From NCBI GenBank assembly GCA_964461035.1, contig CAYWRI010000007.1:1-52848 (forward strand): a stretch of 52,848 nt of DNA, read 5' to 3'. Source of the stretch: CAYZNE01 sp964461035. Lineage in GTDB: Archaea; Nanobdellota; Nanobdellia; Woesearchaeales; CAYZNE01. Below, piece after piece: positions 8,082-18,427 of this stretch. Position 1 is the stretch's first letter, and every line of letters begins with the position of its first letter. The notes under the pieces are model-generated. The model did not search any database. It was not told the DNA's origin and saw only the letters and a program-made list of their open reading frames with translations. Made by a program: the position numbers and the translations under genes.

Positions 8082-8708
8082 TTATTGTTTTGCTTCAATT
8101 TTTCTTTTAATTATTTTTAATCTGGTAAATGTTTCTCTTTCTTGTTCTGCAAGCGTAAAAATAATATATTTTTCAGTATTAGCTAATTTGGGTATTTGAA
8201 CATTTTCTAAAGAGTTTACTTTTCTTTTTAACTTCTTTATTTCAAAAGATAATTTTTTTAATGCAAGTTTATAACTGGCCAACTTTATCAATTGAACAAA
8301 TAAAACTTGAAACTCTTTTTTAGCTTTATTAAGTAAAGGAGAATTTTCATAAGTTTTTTGTTCTGTTGGAATTATTTTAACATTTAATTCAGGAATTTTA
8401 ACTCCCATAATATTCTTTTTTTTATCTGTTAGTTCAAAACTTTTTTCAGAAGCATAACTAACAGACCGGGCTACAAAAATACCTGAATATGCAATATCTA
8501 AAGATAAACAATTATATACTCGTTTCACATCATCAAGAATATTACTTTTGAATTTAGAATATTCTTTAATTAGTTCAAAAAATTCATTTATTAAAAAGTC
8601 CTGTTTTTTTTTAAGTAATCCATGTCCTTTAATAGCTAACTTTTTTTTATTCTTTATCTGTATAAGTGCAGACCTTGTTGGACTTATATTAAGTTTATCT
8701 TCGCTCAT
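8082..8708 (-). CDS. atpD: A-type ATP synthase subunit D (central stalk)
   Basis: This 208-residue rotor stalk protein opens with the family signature near residues 8-35, PTRSALIQIKNKKKLAIKGH, followed by the long N-terminal helix. A C-terminal helix (about 150-200) contains RKVNSLENVQIPKLANT, the typical V/A-type subunit D ending in which RVNALE/IP is conserved. The two helices form the antiparallel coiled coil that turns inside the A3B3 head. Length is normal (about 210). It overlaps the upstream atpB by 4 bp, indicating translational coupling. Confidence 0.95.
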   Translation of the reverse strand: MSEDKLNISPTRSALIQIKNKKKLAIKGHGLLKKKQDFLINEFFELIKEYSKFKSNILDDVKRVYNCLSLDIAYSGIFVARSVSYASEKSFELTDKKKNIMGVKIPELNVKIIPTEQKTYENSPLLNKAKKEFQVLFVQLIKLASYKLALKKLSFEIKKLKRKVNSLENVQIPKLANTEKYIIFTLAEQERETFTRLKIIKRKIEAKQ

Positions 8709-10063
8709 TTTTTATTAGGATAATATTTATCTATAAATTCTTGTTTAATCTTCTTTATATCTTTTTTTGGAATTATTGTTAAAAGTTCCCAACCCAAATC
8801 TAAAGTTTGTTTAATTGTACGATTTTCATCAAATCCTTGATTCACATATCTTTCTTCAAATACATCTGCAAATTCAAGATAGCGTAGATCTTTTTCAGTT
8901 AAAGCATCTTTCCCCACAACAGCAACTAATTCTCTGAATTCTCTTCCTGTTGCATAAGCAGCATAAAGCTGATCTGCTAAAGGTCTAGCATCATCTCTTA
9001 GTTGACCCTTACCAACTTTCATTCTAGATAAACTTCCTAGAACATTAATAGGAGGATTTTTATTATTCTTAAAAAGAGATCTATCCATAATAATTTGACC
9101 TTCAGTTATATATCCTGTCAAATCAGGAATTGGATGAGTTTTATCATCTGCAGGCATGGTCAAAATCGGAATTTGAGTTACAGAACCTTTGCAACCTTCT
9201 ATTTTACCTGCTCTTTCAAAGTTCATTGCAAGATCAGTATACATGTACCCTGGATATCCTCTACGGCCAGGAACTTCTTGTCGAGCTGCACCAATCTCTC
9301 TAAGAGATTCACAATAATTAGTTACATCAGTAAAAATTACGAGAACGTGCATGTCTTTTTCAAAAGCCAAATATTCTGCAGTAGTCAAAGCAATTCTTGG
9401 AGTCATAATTCTTGCAACAGAAGAATCATTTGCCAAATTCAGAAATAGAACAGTATTTTTTAATGCACCTGTTTTTTCAAATTCTTTCTTAAAAAATTCT
9501 GATTCAGCATGGCTAATGCCCATTGCTGCAAAAACAACTGCAAAATCTGTTCCATCAAGAACTGCTGCTTGTTTTGCTATCTGTGCAGCAAGTTTATTAT
9601 TTGGTAAACCTGACAATGCAAAAATAGGAATTTTTTGACCTCTAACAATGGGAATCATTCCATCAATTGTAGATATTCCTGTTTGAATAAATTCATCAGG
9701 TGTGAGTCTTGCAGCAGGATTAATTGGAGAACCATTAATATCTAATTCTTTTTCAGCATGATGTTCAATACCATCAATTGGTTTTCCCATACCATCAAAT
9801 ATTCTTCCAAGCATTTGTTTAGAAACTCCAATCTTTGCAGTTTTTCCTTTAAACTTTACTTTAATTTTATTAGTAGATAAACCTCTTGTTTCTTCAAATA
9901 TTTGAATAATTGCTTTATCTTCATCTATCTGTAAAACTTGTCCATTAATAATACTTCCATCTTGTAGAGTAATTTGAACCATTTCTTTATATGCCACATT
10001 AGACACGCCCTCAACTACAAGAAGAGGACCTTTAATTGATTTAGCTTTGTTGTATACTTTCAT
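8705..10063 (-). CDS. atpB: A-type ATP synthase subunit B (regulatory)
   Basis: This 452-residue non-catalytic head subunit has the beta-barrel N terminus YKEMVQITLQDGSIINGQVLQ, then GRIFDGMGKPIDG, and the degenerate nucleotide site IFALSGLPNNKLAAQIA in place of a full P-loop, as expected for B. EVPGRRGYPGYMYTDLA and LTMPADDKTHPIPDLTGYITEGQI are hallmark segments. Length is normal (about 460). An AGGTG Shine-Dalgarno element precedes the ATG. It lies 10 bp after atpA and overlaps atpD. Confidence 0.97.
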   Translation of the reverse strand: MKVYNKAKSIKGPLLVVEGVSNVAYKEMVQITLQDGSIINGQVLQIDEDKAIIQIFEETRGLSTNKIKVKFKGKTAKIGVSKQMLGRIFDGMGKPIDGIEHHAEKELDINGSPINPAARLTPDEFIQTGISTIDGMIPIVRGQKIPIFALSGLPNNKLAAQIAKQAAVLDGTDFAVVFAAMGISHAESEFFKKEFEKTGALKNTVLFLNLANDSSVARIMTPRIALTTAEYLAFEKDMHVLVIFTDVTNYCESLREIGAARQEVPGRRGYPGYMYTDLAMNFERAGKIEGCKGSVTQIPILTMPADDKTHPIPDLTGYITEGQIIMDRSLFKNNKNPPINVLGSLSRMKVGKGQLRDDARPLADQLYAAYATGREFRELVAVVGKDALTEKDLRYLEFADVFEERYVNQGFDENRTIKQTLDLGWELLTIIPKKDIKKIKQEFIDKYYPNKK

Positions 10064-10073
10064 TTTTTAACAC

Positions 10074-11801
<1,728 letters not shown>

Positions 11802-11815
11802 TGTTCTAACCTCAA

Positions 11816-12109
11816 TTATATATTTATATTTGTACCAATTGTTTTCATAACAAGTTCTTGAATCTCATTATTTTCTTGAGATTCTTTAAACCTATCAGGT
11901 ATTTGAATTATTATTTTATCATTAGTCCTAATATCTGACTTTATTTTTGAATATAGTAATTCATCAATCATAATTATATTGCTCTCTACTTGCAAATATA
12001 ATTTTAATAATTCTTTGTAATCTATACTATGTGAAACTTCCATAATATTTTTTATTCCACACAAACCAAAACCAATTATTGTTGTTGAAGTTCCTATTAA
12101 TGTAATCAT
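11816..12109 (-). CDS. atpF: A-type ATP synthase subunit F
   Basis: This 97-residue protein matches the small central-stalk subunit F. It has a Rossmann-like start, ITLIGTSTTIIGFGLCGI, a middle NIIMIDELLYSKIKSDI, and then IIIQIPD, the family's conserved sequence of strand, helix and IP turn. Length is normal (about 100). Subunit F binds subunit D and regulates ATP hydrolysis. It lies between atpC (4-bp overlap) and atpA (14 bp) in the standard archaeal gene order. Confidence 0.9.
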   Translation of the reverse strand: MITLIGTSTTIIGFGLCGIKNIMEVSHSIDYKELLKLYLQVESNIIMIDELLYSKIKSDIRTNDKIIIQIPDRFKESQENNEIQELVMKTIGTNINI

Positions 12110-13155
12110 ATCAAATACCTCTTTATTTCTTCAGGATTAAATTTTACACTTATAAGTTTAAGTAATGTTCTAATGTTTTTAGTTTCAATTTTTTTCATTA
12201 TATAATATGAAACAAACTGATTTATTCCAAGAGGATTTTGACTTAAAAGTTGATTTGCATAATCTTTTAATTCAACATATAATGCAATAAGTAGCTCGTT
12301 AATATTTTTAGCATTTTTTACATAATCGCCTAAGTATGTTTTTTCTAAAATTGCAACAAGATCTTTAATTTCTAAAACTTTTTGAAGTTGATTTAATGTT
12401 TTAGAATTTAATTTACCTTCTGATAAAAAATGTTTTTCAGAAGTAAAATAAGCTGCATGATATATATTATGAATATCTATAAATCTTTCTGCAACTTCTT
12501 TCAGCACAGGATTCATCTTAGCAGCAACCTTTAAATCATGATAATATTTTTCATTAATCGCTTGCTCAAATTTAGTAATATTTCCTTTTTTTATATCTTC
12601 ACAATGTTTATCCACAACCATTCCATAATTGCTTTTTTTAACATAAGCTAAAAATTCATCAAGAGTCATAGACTCTAATTTTTCCAGATTTAAATTTTTC
12701 ATAAATCTTGTTTCTAAAAACAAATCTTTTATTATGTGTCTTCCATAAAATGGATTTATTTTGCTTCTTACAACAGATATAAGAAATTCAAGTTCTTCTC
12801 TATTTTCAAGAATTTCAAAAAACTTTTTATGAACATCAGGAGTATAGGCTTCTATTCTTTTTAATTCTTTTATGTATAATTCTCTAATTCTTTTTTGAAC
12901 AAGTTCTTCTCTGAAATCTGAGTCTATAAAATCTAAGAGATTAGAATGACCTTTTTCTTCAAGTTTAAGTATTGCACTTTTATAACTTTGAGAAGTAAGT
13001 GTAACAAGTTCTTCTTTACGCATTAATCTAGTTCTAGATGCCCTAAGTCTAGTAGCACCATAAACATAGGGAAGTAGACTTATAGCTTTATATGACATAG
13101 CTATTAATAATATTAAAAGGCCTACAACACCGCCAATAAGAACTAATGGATCCAT
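12106..13155 (-). CDS. atpC: A-type ATP synthase subunit C with N-terminal membrane helix
   Basis: This 349-residue subunit C (d-like) couples the central stalk to the proteolipid ring. It is identified by TRLRASRTRLMRKEEL followed by the all-helical, threefold-repeat body (LLDFI, GRHIIKDLFLETRFM, NINELLIALYVEL) and by its place between atpE and atpF. The first 35 residues form an extra hydrophobic segment, VLIGGVVGLLILLIAMSY, before the globular domain. The most soluble subunit C proteins begin directly with the globular part, so this copy may be membrane-anchored. I recall similar extensions in some archaeal homologues. It overlaps atpF by 4 bp. Confidence 0.9.
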   Translation of the reverse strand: MDPLVLIGGVVGLLILLIAMSYKAISLLPYVYGATRLRASRTRLMRKEELVTLTSQSYKSAILKLEEKGHSNLLDFIDSDFREELVQKRIRELYIKELKRIEAYTPDVHKKFFEILENREELEFLISVVRSKINPFYGRHIIKDLFLETRFMKNLNLEKLESMTLDEFLAYVKKSNYGMVVDKHCEDIKKGNITKFEQAINEKYYHDLKVAAKMNPVLKEVAERFIDIHNIYHAAYFTSEKHFLSEGKLNSKTLNQLQKVLEIKDLVAILEKTYLGDYVKNAKNINELLIALYVELKDYANQLLSQNPLGINQFVSYYIMKKIETKNIRTLLKLISVKFNPEEIKRYLI

Positions 13156-13156
13156 A

Positions 13157-13693
13157 CTAGAACAGCTCCTTTGTTATTAACTTATTCAATTCATTCTGAT
13201 GTAAATCTAATAAATCATCAAAATCAAGTTCCAAACTAAAATTCTTATTAACTATTCCAATAACTTTAAATTCATCAAGTTCAGATTTTATTGTGTTTTT
13301 TCTAATATCTATTGATTTCGGTACACGAAGTTCTTTGATTTTTTCATCAGAGTTTTTTTCTAATATTTTTATCATTAAATTAATTACTTTCTTATTATTC
13401 ATTGCTTTCTGTTTTAGTTTTTCAATCACTCTTGAATAAATATCATTCTGTTTCAAAAGCACTCGGTGTGTTTGTTCAAGCTCAAAATTATTAACTCGTT
13501 GTTTTTCAGTATTAATAAGTTCTAATCCAATTTGAACATCTAATTCTTTAATCTTTTTCACGAGTTTTTTATTTAATGCATTCTGAAATTCCAATAACTT
13601 TTGATCATATTCTTTCTCAACTTCTTGAATATCAATTTGCATATTGCTTTCTATTTGTTTAATGATGTGCTCTTTATTATCAACTATTATCAA
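13157..13693 (-). CDS. atpE: A-type ATP synthase subunit E (peripheral stalk)
   Basis: This 178-residue protein has a long charged N-terminal helix (about 5-100, VDNKEHIIKQIESNMQIDIQ onward) forming a right-handed coiled coil with subunit H. A small mixed alpha/beta C-terminal domain (about 115-178) holds the segment KVIGIVNKNFSLELDFDDLL and sits on the A3B3 head. Sequence conservation in this family is low; the call rests on architecture, length and its position between atpK and atpC. It starts 13 bp after atpK and is followed after 1 bp by atpC. Confidence 0.88.
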   Translation of the reverse strand: MIIVDNKEHIIKQIESNMQIDIQEVEKEYDQKLLEFQNALNKKLVKKIKELDVQIGLELINTEKQRVNNFELEQTHRVLLKQNDIYSRVIEKLKQKAMNNKKVINLMIKILEKNSDEKIKELRVPKSIDIRKNTIKSELDEFKVIGIVNKNFSLELDFDDLLDLHQNELNKLITKELF

Positions 13694-13706
13694 GTTAATT
13701 CACCTA

Positions 13707-13931
13707 TTATGCACCAAATACAAACATTAACAGTATTGCAATAACAAAACCATATATTGCCTGTGTTTCAGGAAGTGCTGCGAAAACCATCATAGTACCA
13801 AATAATGACTTGTTTTCTGCAGTAGCACCAGCACCTGCTGCTGATGAAATACCTTGTCCAATACCTGAGCCACATGCAGCTATACCAATAGCCAGTCCTG
13901 CTCCAATCGCAATTAATCCTGGTTCAACCAT
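13707..13931 (-). CDS. atpK: A-type ATP synthase proteolipid subunit K (c-ring), Na+-type ligand set
   Basis: This 74-residue, two-helix proteolipid has helix 1 at about 5-36 (AIGAGLAIGIAACGSGIGQG) and helix 2 at about 44-73. The ion-carrying carboxylate is Glu55 in LPETQAIYGF. Gln26 in helix 1, together with Glu55, Thr56, Gln57 and Tyr60, matches the Q...E-S/T-x3-Y ligand arrangement of Na+-translocating c-rings such as that of Ilyobacter. H+-only rings usually lack the Gln and the hydroxyl residue. A single hairpin of about 8 kDa implies one site per subunit. It has the strongest ribosome-binding site of the operon, matching the need for many copies. Confidence 0.96.
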   Translation of the reverse strand: MVEPGLIAIGAGLAIGIAACGSGIGQGISSAAGAGATAENKSLFGTMMVFAALPETQAIYGFVIAILLMFVFGA

Positions 13932-13938
13932 TTTTTTG

Positions 13939-13944
13939 CCTCCT
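13939..13944 (-). promoter_or_regulatory. Perfect Shine-Dalgarno site of atpK
   Basis: AGGAGG on the minus strand lies 7 nt before the atpK ATG at 13931. It is the only full six-base match seen in the operon. It probably boosts synthesis of the c-ring subunit, which is needed in about ten copies per enzyme. Confidence 0.75.
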
Positions 13945-13952
13945 AATCTCTT

Positions 13953-15779
13953 TTAAAAAGAGTCATTTATTTTTTTTGTTGTAAAATTTTTAAATTGTTT
14001 TCCACCCACAGTATAAAACTGAGAGAAAAATTCTATGTATTGTAGTCTGACTGAATGAACACTACTACCCAAAACATTCAGTGCAAAATTCATAGTATGA
14101 CCCACAATAATAAAGATAATAAAAAGTACAGGTCCTAAAATGTATATACTTGAAAAAAGACTTGCAATTATATTCACGCCTAAAGCAATACCACCTGTAG
14201 CTAAACATAATGCGAGTAATCTTGCATAACTAAACCAAGTTCCAAAAAAACCAGTTATAGTCATAATACCCATTAATGAATTTTTTATTACTAATAATAT
14301 TACTGAAATAGCTATTAAAATTAATCCCAGAGGTTTATTGTTAATAGCTAAAAAAAGTCCTCCAACTTCCAAAAGAAGAATAGAAACATTATCAAATAAA
14401 ATTTTTTTGTAATTCTTAACTTTTAGAGATAGATAAATAGATAAAAATATGCCCAAATTTATATGTATTAAACCTATTACTAATGCGGCAACAAGAATTA
14501 ATTTTGCATTTTTGAAAGGATCAAATAATATGGGAGTTATCTTAATTAAATTTCCAAAAAAAGAACCAAACAAAAATCCAAATAAAATTGTCATTATTGC
14601 AGAAGTCATCAAAACAATACCTGCATCTTTCATAATTTTATTAATTGGCTTTGCTGAAGCATATAAAAATATTGATGCAAATAATAGCATTAAACCATAA
14701 CCAACATCTGAAAACATAAATCCAAAAAAGAAGGGAATAAACACTGAAATATATGGTGTTGGATCAAGAGTTTTATATTGTGGAAGACCAAACATTTTTG
14801 TAACAAATTCAAACCTTGAACAATATTTTTTATTTCTTAATTTAATCGGTGCATCTTCAACAGCTTCGCATTCAATATGAACTTTAGAATTTATTTTTTT
14901 CATACATTCTAAATTTCTTTCAGGTATAAAACCTTCAAGAAAAAAAGTTTCATTAGTTTTTAACATTGATTTTACTTTATCAAATCTTTCATTGAACATA
15001 CTCATATTATTTTGAGTTATAACTATAACTTCATAATTATTATCTGCAATATCTTTTAATCTTTGAACAATTTCTTTATTTTCTTTCTTAAGTTTTAATA
15101 ATTGATTACTCTGATGTTTTACATCTGTAAGAACATCTTTTTCAATAAAAGAAAGATCAAGTATTTTCAAATCATTCATTATGATTTTATCCTCAATTTT
15201 TTTAATAATATTTTTTAATCCTTGAATTAAAACATGAGAACCACTTTGAACAAGCGTAATTTCATTTAGAAATTCCTTAAATATTGTTTTTGCAGAAAAA
15301 TCATCCGCACCTTCATAATTTAAAACAAAAGTAAAAGTTTTTTTGGTCTGTTGAATATCTTCAGTATTTAATTTAAATGGAAGACTCTTAAGTAAATTTA
15401 GCTGAGTTTCTAATCTACCAATGTTAAGGATATTTTCATTATAATTATTTATATTATCTGAAAGGGATTTATGAATATCTCTTTTAAGTAGCTTTAAACG
15501 ATTTAAATCATTTCTTAAATTATAATTTATGGGATTTGGATCAATGTATTTATTTTTTGCAAAAGGTCTAAGTGTTTCTTCCATCCATTTAAGCTCTAAA
15601 AGTGTTTCAGACATTTTTCCACTTGCTTCTATAGAAGAATCTCTTTGAAGGTTTTGTTCTAATTCTATCTCTTCAATTTCACTTATGTGTACACAACCTT
15701 TTTCATGAAGAAATTTTAAGAGCTTAGCTTTGTCCTTTTGCAAACCTAAAACCTTTATTTTATACATTGATTCAATCAT
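13953..15779 (-). CDS. atpI: A-type ATP synthase subunit I (a-subunit)
   Basis: This 608-residue stator and ion-channel subunit has a soluble N-terminal half (about 1-330), a V-type a/I domain opening MYKIKVLGLQKDKAKLLKFL with long coiled-coil stretches. The C-terminal half (about 340-600) has about eight membrane helices, including PFFFGFMFSDVGYGLMLL, the hallmark of the family. The essential channel arginine is Arg578 in SSVHSVRLQYIEFF. Length is normal for archaeal I subunits (about 600-680). It overlaps atpH by 4 bp and precedes atpK. Confidence 0.95.
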   Translation of the reverse strand: MIESMYKIKVLGLQKDKAKLLKFLHEKGCVHISEIEEIELEQNLQRDSSIEASGKMSETLLELKWMEETLRPFAKNKYIDPNPINYNLRNDLNRLKLLKRDIHKSLSDNINNYNENILNIGRLETQLNLLKSLPFKLNTEDIQQTKKTFTFVLNYEGADDFSAKTIFKEFLNEITLVQSGSHVLIQGLKNIIKKIEDKIIMNDLKILDLSFIEKDVLTDVKHQSNQLLKLKKENKEIVQRLKDIADNNYEVIVITQNNMSMFNERFDKVKSMLKTNETFFLEGFIPERNLECMKKINSKVHIECEAVEDAPIKLRNKKYCSRFEFVTKMFGLPQYKTLDPTPYISVFIPFFFGFMFSDVGYGLMLLFASIFLYASAKPINKIMKDAGIVLMTSAIMTILFGFLFGSFFGNLIKITPILFDPFKNAKLILVAALVIGLIHINLGIFLSIYLSLKVKNYKKILFDNVSILLLEVGGLFLAINNKPLGLILIAISVILLVIKNSLMGIMTITGFFGTWFSYARLLALCLATGGIALGVNIIASLFSSIYILGPVLFIIFIIVGHTMNFALNVLGSSVHSVRLQYIEFFSQFYTVGGKQFKNFTTKKINDSF

Positions 15780-16090
15780 TTCATATCACTTACAAGTATT
15801 GATAAGGTTTTATCTGCAATTTTTTCGATTTCTTTATCAGAAATATTATCATACGCTTGTATTTTTTTATCATATTTTATTTTATCTTTTACAAATTTTT
15901 TTTTTAGTTTTGTATTTAACTCTTGAATAGATTCTTTATTTTTTGCAATAGACATGTCTATTTTGCAATTAAAATCGCCTATAAGTTTTTCTTTTTTTAG
16001 GTTAAACTCTTTCAAGGCGTTTTCTTTAGATTTGCATATGTTTTCTTCTGCTTTTTTTTCAGCATTTAACACATCCTTTATTAATTTCAT
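15776..16090 (-). CDS. atpH: A-type ATP synthase subunit H (peripheral stalk)
   Basis: This 104-residue, highly charged, almost entirely helical protein has heptad-like spacing (LNAEKKAEENICKSKENALK at about 8-27) and ends with a short hydrophobic helix, ADKTLSILVSDM. This matches archaeal subunit H (AhaH), which pairs with subunit E in the peripheral stalk. It is the first gene of the operon, followed with 4-bp overlap by atpI. Family conservation is weak, so the call relies strongly on position and coiled-coil character. The operon promoter should lie just upstream of 16090. Confidence 0.85.
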   Translation of the reverse strand: MKLIKDVLNAEKKAEENICKSKENALKEFNLKKEKLIGDFNCKIDMSIAKNKESIQELNTKLKKKFVKDKIKYDKKIQAYDNISDKEIEKIADKTLSILVSDMK

Positions 16091-16306
16091 CTTACTCGAA
16101 AGATTTTAGTAACTATTTATAAAGTTTGTTTTTCATGGACTCGTATAAATCTATTCTGGATTCATGCATAACTTAATATATTGTTCAACGTAATAATTAA
16201 GTTTTAGGATAACTTTAAATAATGTGAGTATTTTCAAGTTTTTTAAGGGTTAGTTATTAAGATTATTATTATTATTAATTGATTACTACTAATTAAATGG
16301 GGTATT

Positions 16307-17905
16307 ATGATGCAAAAAACAATAAGATATACTAAAGAAGATAAAACTGTTTTAAATTATTTTTTTACAAACTTAAACAAGAAAATATTTGCAACTCAAA
16401 ACTTTCATCCAGAAGTTTGGGCATTAATGCAAGCAAGATACAGTCGTTCTTCTGAAGGTCTCAGAGATAGCTTTCTAAATTTATTAAAACAAAATCCTAA
16501 AAATTTCAAGAAATTAGTTCAAGAAATAAAAAAAACAAATGGCGGTATTGAAACTCAGCATGCAACAGAAAAAGCAATTGAATTTATGGAAAAATGGGTT
16601 CTTGGTTTTGGTCATAGTTCAGTTGCAGAAGGTGCAGTTATTGGAATTTGTCTTGAAGGAGTTAGCATACTTGCAACAAAAATCATTGAAGATAATAGAT
16701 TAAGTTCATTTATTGAAAAATCCACAAGATATGTATCATTTAATGAAAATTCTTTTTATCTTGATTCAGACTTAAAAAAATCTGAATATTCTCAAGATGT
16801 TAAAGATTTATACAAATTATTGTTTAAAACATATATTAATTTGCATCAACCTGTTTTATCTCACATAAAAAAAATTAGTCCTTGTAAAAAAGAAACTAAT
16901 GAATCTGCCTGGTTAAGATCTTGTGCAGCACGAAGATTTGATGCAATAAGATATTTATTACCAACAGCAACAATGACTAGTTTAGGTTGGACAGTTAATG
17001 CAAGGCAATTAGAACACGCAGTATCAAAGTTACTATCCAATCCCTTAAAAGAAGTTCAAGAAATTGGTAAACTAATAAAAGAAGAAGCATCTAAAGTTCT
17101 TCCATCATTATTAAATTATGCAAATAAAAAAGAACTATTTGAAAAAACAGATGAAGATATGGATTTAATAGCAGATAATTTTTATATTAGTGTGCCAAAA
17201 CAAACAGATAATGTTTCTTTAGTAAAAATGCCTAAAGATGCAGAAGATACACTAATTGCATCCATTCTTTATAGATATAAAAGTTCTTCTTTTTCAAATA
17301 TTTTGAAAAAAGTTAAAACATTAAGCAAACTTGAAAAAATAAAAATTTTTGACACTTATATGAAAAATATGGGAAAACATGATGCTCCGCTAAGAGAACT
17401 TGAACATATTTACTTTATGTTTGATATTGTTATGGATTACGGTGCATTTAGAGATTTACAAAGACACAGAATAACAACACAAACCAATCAACTTTTAACA
17501 GCAGATCTTGGGTATGATATTCCTAAAGATATAATAACTGCGGGTGTTGAGCAAGAATATATTATTGCAATGGAACAAGCTAAAAAAGTATATAATAAAA
17601 TTAGACAAAGACATCCATTACAAGCACAGTATATTTTACCCTTAGGTTTTAGAAAAAGGTATATTATGACAATGAATCTTCGTGAACTACATCATTTTGT
17701 TAAAGTCAGAACAACACCAATGGCTCATGAATCTTATAGAAATATAGCATATCAAATGTATATTAAGATTAAAGAAAAATATCCTCTTTTAGCAAAATAC
17801 ATTGATTGTGGATATAATTGTGAAACTGAAATATTGGGCAGATTAAATTCAGAAGAAAAAACAGAAAAAATGACACATTTCGGTAAATATAAGTTCAAGA
17901 AATAG
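16307..17905 (+). CDS. Tandem ThyX-like protein (flavin-dependent thymidylate synthase family)
   Basis: This 532-residue protein consists of two ThyX-like halves. Half 1 has the ThyX segment FGHSSVAEGAV (101-111) and DNRLSSFIEKSTRY (129-142), which keeps S-x4-S-x-R-Y but has lost the leading RH. Half 2 has QRHRITT (385-391), which restores RHR but lacks SxRY, and the C-terminal MNLRELHHFVKVRTTPMAHE (456-475). Classical ThyX is about 220-250 residues and homotetrameric, with active sites at subunit interfaces. The two halves may therefore complement each other. The expected role is dUMP methylation using CH2-THF, FAD and NADPH, but activity is not proven. A GGGGT element precedes the ATG. Confidence 0.85.
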   Translation: MMQKTIRYTKEDKTVLNYFFTNLNKKIFATQNFHPEVWALMQARYSRSSEGLRDSFLNLLKQNPKNFKKLVQEIKKTNGGIETQHATEKAIEFMEKWVLGFGHSSVAEGAVIGICLEGVSILATKIIEDNRLSSFIEKSTRYVSFNENSFYLDSDLKKSEYSQDVKDLYKLLFKTYINLHQPVLSHIKKISPCKKETNESAWLRSCAARRFDAIRYLLPTATMTSLGWTVNARQLEHAVSKLLSNPLKEVQEIGKLIKEEASKVLPSLLNYANKKELFEKTDEDMDLIADNFYISVPKQTDNVSLVKMPKDAEDTLIASILYRYKSSSFSNILKKVKTLSKLEKIKIFDTYMKNMGKHDAPLRELEHIYFMFDIVMDYGAFRDLQRHRITTQTNQLLTADLGYDIPKDIITAGVEQEYIIAMEQAKKVYNKIRQRHPLQAQYILPLGFRKRYIMTMNLRELHHFVKVRTTPMAHESYRNIAYQMYIKIKEKYPLLAKYIDCGYNCETEILGRLNSEEKTEKMTHFGKYKFKK

Positions 17906-17944
17906 TTATTTTTATTATTTAATATCTTTTATGTTTAACATAAT

Positions 17945-18210
17945 TGTGCACGCCCGAAAGTGGTCACATCAAGCAGACATTGGCTACCTTTTCACTTTCT
18001 CCACCCTGCTACCTTTTCAGCACCAGTTATTCATTTTAAGGCTGCTCCGATCAAGGTCTGACCTGATTCAATAAATCTCCGATCCGAAAAGACAAGGCTT
18101 CGCAGTCCACAAAAAGACCTTTGCAAGCAAGCTATGTCGCCTTTCAGGCTTCGACTCTACCAACTCCCGTTTGCAGTAACAGGTGAGGGAGAACCACCCA
18201 GTCTAGCACA
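17945..18210 (-). ncRNA. ffs: Signal recognition particle (7S) RNA
   Basis: This is a GC-rich island in AT-rich DNA. Read on the minus strand it begins TGTGCTAGACTGGGTGG and contains CACCTGTTACTGCAAACGGG, the helix 2/3/4 region of archaeal SRP RNA. The helix 8 region GTCAGACCTTGATCGGAGC leads into AGCAGCC, the SRP54-binding symmetric loop. GCCTGAAAG pairs with CTTTCGGGC at the base of helix 5, and the 5' TGTGC pairs with 3' GCACA as helix 1, which sets the ends. Length (about 266 nt) is slightly under the archaeal norm of about 300. The apical tip is not an obvious GNRA tetraloop. Confidence 0.87.
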
Positions 18211-18230
18211 GAGATAAGTAATAATGTTTC

Positions 18231-18240
18231 TTTTTTAAAT
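18231..18240 (-). promoter_or_regulatory. TATA box of SRP RNA
   Basis: ATTTAAAAAA on the minus strand lies about 21-30 bp upstream of the inferred SRP RNA 5' end (18210). That is normal archaeal spacing. It sits only 12 bp from the end of the 175-bp inverted-repeat element, so that element lies directly in the upstream promoter region. Confidence 0.5.
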
Positions 18241-18252
18241 GTTTAGGATTTT

Positions 18253-18427
18253 AGGGTATGTCTCAAAAGGAACGTAATTACTGCCTAGCTGGTGAGCCCT
18301 TGCCATTAAAACAAAACCATCAAGTGCGTCGTTGGGGGTCGCACTCTACAAGTCGATAGCACCATCCAAAAAAGAAGCGATTCTGCGAAAGGGAGTATAT
18401 TTTTTTATACCTTTTGGGACACACCCT
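18253..18427. mobile_element. 175-bp MITE-like element with terminal inverted repeats and target duplication
   Basis: The left end AGGGTATGTCTCAAAAGG (18253-18270) is the inverted repeat of the right end CCTTTTGGGACACACCCT (18410-18427), with two mismatches in 18. The element is flanked by the direct repeat GATTTT (18247-18252 and 18428-18433), a plausible 6-bp target duplication. The interior encodes no long frame and is visibly richer in G+C than its surroundings. It includes a GTGCG...CGCAC inverted repeat. The inverted repeats plus duplication favour a non-autonomous transposon. A structured RNA is the main alternative. Confidence 0.6.

Noticed and set aside
18253..18427. RNase P RNA or other known structured RNA
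   Set aside because: None of the conserved RNase P elements are visible on either strand, and terminal inverted repeats with a target duplication fit a transposon better.
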